DNA from: Burkholderia catarinensis
GTDB lineage: Bacteria > Pseudomonadota > Gammaproteobacteria > Burkholderiales > Burkholderiaceae
Assembly: GCF_001883705.2 (NCBI RefSeq)
Contig: NZ_MDEQ02000021.1
Coordinates: 54,738-118,737, forward strand
Length of the DNA stretch: 64,000 nucleotides
Direction of reading: 5' to 3'
Below, in pieces: positions 61,688-64,000 of the stretch. The notes beneath the pieces were generated by a model that had not been told where the DNA came from, did not search any database, and saw only the letters and a program-made list of their open reading frames with translations. The first letter of the stretch is position 1, and the number at the start of each line of letters is the position of its first letter. The position numbers and the translations under genes are program-made.

Positions 61688-62350
61688 TCACGCGCGCACG
61701 CGCCGCCATCCCCATGCGACCAGCCGCCAGCCGAGCAGCGCGGCGACGATCGCCGCATAAAGCTTCGGCTGCGCGAGATTGTGCTTGCCGGCCCTCATCC
61801 ACCAGAAGTGCAGCACGCCGAACAGCGCGACCGCGTAGATCGCACTGTGCAGCGTCGCCCAGTGGCGGCCGAGCCGGCGCACCATCGCGCGCGGCGATGT
61901 CGCGGCGAGCGGAATCAGCAGCACGAACGCGGCAAAGCCGACCGTGATGAACGGGCGCTTGCCGACGTCCTTCAGGATTGCGACGATGTCGAACCACTTG
62001 TCGAACCACAGATAGGTCGTGAAGTGCAGCGTCGCGTAAAAGAACGCGAACAGCCCGATCATCCGGCGAAAGCGCAGCAGCGCGGCGAACCCCGTCATGC
62101 GTCGAAGCGGCGTGACGGCGAGCGTGACGCACAGCATCACGAGCGTCCAGAGGCCCGTCGAACGCGTGATGAATTCGATCGGATTCGCGCCGAGCCGGTC
62201 GGTCAGCCCGAACAGCACGAGACGCGCGAGCGGATAGAGGCCGGCCGCGAAAACCAGCACCTTGGCCGGCACGAGCCAGCGCGTCGTGCTGGCCCGTCGC
62301 GCCGTCGCGGCAGCCGCCGCGCGTGCGGGAGGCAGCGTCGTGGAAGGCAT
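61688..62350 (-). CDS. msrQ: Haem-binding membrane subunit MsrQ
   Basis: MsrQ is the b-haem inner membrane subunit that supplies electrons to MsrP. The 220-residue protein has about six helices in the ferric reductase-like domain, with candidate haem-ligand histidines in FYATLHFTTYLWFD (about 104-117), RHWATLHSAIYAV and GVLHFWWM. It follows msrP by 20 bp. Confidence 0.93.
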   Translation of the reverse strand: MPSTTLPPARAAAAATARRASTTRWLVPAKVLVFAAGLYPLARLVLFGLTDRLGANPIEFITRSTGLWTLVMLCVTLAVTPLRRMTGFAALLRFRRMIGLFAFFYATLHFTTYLWFDKWFDIVAILKDVGKRPFITVGFAAFVLLIPLAATSPRAMVRRLGRHWATLHSAIYAVALFGVLHFWWMRAGKHNLAQPKLYAAIVAALLGWRLVAWGWRRVRA

Positions 62351-62370
62351 GTCGTTTCTCACCGTTACCC

Positions 62371-63366
62371 TCAGAAATTCTTCTTCAGGTCCATGCCCTG
62401 ATACATCGACGCGACCAGATCGCCGTAGCCGTTGAACATCAGCGTCTTGCGCTTCGGTGTGAAAAAGCCGTCCTCGCCGATGCGCCGCTCGGTCGCCTGG
62501 CTCCAGCGCGGATGATCGACGGTCGGGTTCACGTTCGAATAAAAGCCGTACTCGTTCGACGCGTACGTGTTCCAGCTCGTCTTCGGCTGCTTGTCGACGA
62601 AGCGGATCTTCACGAGCGACTTCGCGCTCTTGAAGCCGTACTTCCACGGCACGACGATACGTACCGGCGCGCCGTTCTGGTTCGGCAGCACCTGCCCGTA
62701 GACGCCCATCGTCAGCAGCGTCAGCGGATTCATCGCCTCGTCCATCCGCAGACCTTCCGAGTACGGCCAGTCGAGCACGGGTGTCGAGAGGCCCGGCATC
62801 TGCGACGGATCGGCCAGCGTGACGAACTGCACGTATTTCGCGTTGCCGGTCGGCTGCACGCGCTTGATCAGCTCGGACAGCGGCACGCCGATCCACGGGA
62901 TCACCATCGACCACCCCTCGACGCAGCGCAGCCGGTACACGCGCTCCTCGAGCGGTGCGAGCTTCAGCAGTTCATCGAGATCGAACACCTTCGGGTGCTG
63001 CACTTCCCCCTCGACGCTCACGCGCCACGGACGCGGCCGCAGCGTGCCGGCGTTCTGCGCCGGGTCGCTCTTGTCGGTGCCGAATTCGTAGAAGTTGTTG
63101 TAGGTCGTGATGTCCTTGAACGGCGTCACCTTGTCGGCCGCGACGAACTTCGGGTCCGTTTTTGCCGCGAGCTTCGCCGCCCGCGGGTCGGGCGACGCAT
63201 ACGCGGCAAATGCCGGGCCGCTGCCGCCGAGCAGTCCGCCTGCCGCCGCGAGGCCAGCCGCCTGCAAGACGCGCCGCCGGTTCTCGAATACCGCGCGCGG
63301 CGTGATCTCGCTCGGCGCAATATCACCGCCGGTCAGTACGTTCCGCAAAGGGCGTTTGATCCACAT
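62371..63366 (-). CDS. msrP: Periplasmic methionine sulfoxide reductase catalytic subunit MsrP
   Basis: MsrP repairs oxidised methionines in periplasmic proteins using a molybdopterin cofactor. The 331-residue protein has a Tat signal (ENRRRVLQAAG near 28-38, cleavage near AFA-AY at 55), the Mo-ligand cysteine C148 in RLRCVEGW, and the substrate/cofactor segments VPWKYGFKSAKSLVKI and TSWNTYASNEYGFYSNVNP. Export depends on TatABC, whose genes are also in this window. Confidence 0.95.
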   Translation of the reverse strand: MWIKRPLRNVLTGGDIAPSEITPRAVFENRRRVLQAAGLAAAGGLLGGSGPAFAAYASPDPRAAKLAAKTDPKFVAADKVTPFKDITTYNNFYEFGTDKSDPAQNAGTLRPRPWRVSVEGEVQHPKVFDLDELLKLAPLEERVYRLRCVEGWSMVIPWIGVPLSELIKRVQPTGNAKYVQFVTLADPSQMPGLSTPVLDWPYSEGLRMDEAMNPLTLLTMGVYGQVLPNQNGAPVRIVVPWKYGFKSAKSLVKIRFVDKQPKTSWNTYASNEYGFYSNVNPTVDHPRWSQATERRIGEDGFFTPKRKTLMFNGYGDLVASMYQGMDLKKNF

Positions 63367-63462
63367 CGTGCAGCTCCTCCTGCATGCGCGGCGCGCATGC
63401 TTCATGAGCGTTCGACCCGACCCATCATCCGCCGTTCGACGCCCGGATCGCCCGCTCGTTAC

Positions 63463-63498
63463 AAAAGAAAACCGCCGGGCACGCAGTGCACCGGCGGT
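63463..63498 (-). terminator. Intrinsic terminator after ccsB
   Basis: On the minus strand ACCGCCGG and CCGGCGGT enclose an inner GCAC/GTGC stem, followed by TTTTCTTTT. It lies 28 bp beyond the ccsB stop. Confidence 0.8.
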
Positions 63499-63525
63499 CT
63501 TATAGTCGGACGAGCGGCGGAAATC

Positions 63526-64000
63526 TTACAACTTGCCGTAGCTGTGCAGCCCGGACAGGAACATGTTGACGCCGAGGAACGCGAACGTCGTCACGAGCAG
63601 GCCCGTGAGCGCCCACCAGGCGGCAACCGCGCCGCGCAGGCCCTTCATCAGCCGCATGTGCAGCCACGCTGCGTAGTTCAGCCACACGATCAGCGCCCAG
63701 GTTTCCTTCGGGTCCCAGCTCCAGTAGCCGCCCCATGCCTCGGCCGCCCAAAGCGCGCCGAGGATCGTCGCGATCGTGAAGAACGCGAAACCGACCGCGA
63801 TCGACTTGTACATCACGTCGTCGAGCACCTCGAGCGTCGGCAGGCGATCGGCGAGCACGCCGCGCTCCTTCATCAGGTAGGCGACCGACACCATCGCCGA
63901 CAGCGCGAAGCTGCCGTAGCCGATGAAGTTCGCCGGCACGTGGATCTTCATCCACCAGCTCTGCAGCGCCGGCACGAGCGGCTGGATCTGCTGCGCATCG
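63526..64000 (-). CDS. ccsB: Cytochrome c biogenesis protein CcsB/ResC (5' end outside window)
   Basis: The C-terminal 157 residues of a system II cytochrome c maturation protein that handles haem in the membrane. The tryptophan-rich haem-binding WWD motif is present as WGGYWSWDPKETWAL, flanked by hydrophobic helices, and conserved histidines occur in WLHMRLMKG and GLHSYGKL. The reading frame stays open to the window edge. The partner ccsA/resB should lie further right. Confidence 0.9.
   Translation of the reverse strand, partial: DAQQIQPLVPALQSWWMKIHVPANFIGYGSFALSAMVSVAYLMKERGVLADRLPTLEVLDDVMYKSIAVGFAFFTIATILGALWAAEAWGGYWSWDPKETWALIVWLNYAAWLHMRLMKGLRGAVAAWWALTGLLVTTFAFLGVNMFLSGLHSYGKL

Overview
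The window looks like part of a large chromosome of a Burkholderia sensu stricto species, most likely the Burkholderia cepacia complex. The DNA is GC-rich, the protein sequences closely match those remembered for this genus (MurA, HisB, AroK, MlaC), and the order petABC-sspAB, his operon-tatABC, thiOSGE, gltBD and pilMN(OP)Q-aroKB is typical of it. I identified 65 protein genes, no tRNA or rRNA gene, no CRISPR array and no intact insertion sequence. Both ends cut a gene: sspB at the left and a ccsB/resB-system cytochrome c biogenesis gene at the right.

Left part (1-4754, minus strand): sspB, sspA, then the cytochrome bc1 complex petC-petB-petA and a Nif3-like protein. A membrane-anchored DegS/AlgW-type protease starts only 21 bp away on the other strand. 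6188-24233 is one almost unbroken minus-strand run. It begins with the Mla phospholipid-transport operon (mlaF-E-D-A-C-B), followed by an ABC-2 exporter pair, a BolA protein, murA, the histidine genes (hisG-D-C-B, a marC-family gene, hisH-A-F-I-E), a small membrane protein, a HIT protein and tatA-B-C. Envelope maintenance, peptidoglycan precursor supply, histidine synthesis and Tat export thus share one transcriptional direction. Several strong stem-loops sit between the genes and probably tune relative expression.

Middle (24318-35586): the thiazole branch of thiamine synthesis (thiO-S-G-E, minus) behind a clear TPP riboswitch. A plus-strand group follows: an SbmA/YddA-like ABC transporter, an overlapping SDR that lacks the catalytic tyrosine, an AAHS-type MFS permease and a DadA-like dehydrogenase. 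Converging on it are an RNA cyclic phosphodiesterase (thpR) and an AGCS Na+/alanine symporter.

The most unusual segment is 35590-37730, a visibly AT-richer islet between the symporter gene and gltD. It encodes a protein whose C-terminal half aligns by eye with the lipid II-degrading domain of colicin M. Unlike colicin M it begins with a Tat-type signal peptide, followed by a TonB-box-like segment, and several catalytic positions are substituted. Immediately downstream is a small protein with one membrane anchor and two periplasmic cysteines, laid out like the colicin M immunity protein. I interpret this as an M-type bacteriocin/immunity pair. M-type burkhocins are known in this group, but the predicted signal peptide and altered active site deserve attention.

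Right part (37789-64000): glutamate synthase gltB-gltD; a RAYT-type transposase-like protein with a degenerate HUH motif next to an inverted repeat; ompW; the glycerol-3-phosphate ABC system ugpB-A-E-C plus ugpQ; dgt; aroB-aroK; a type IV pilus/secretin operon pilM-N-(O/P fused)-Q; a class A penicillin-binding protein in the opposite direction; cyaY and an LptM-like lipoprotein, divergent; the periplasmic methionine sulfoxide reductase pair msrP-msrQ; and the truncated ccsB. All assignments are from reading the sequence and recalled family motifs; no database search was run.
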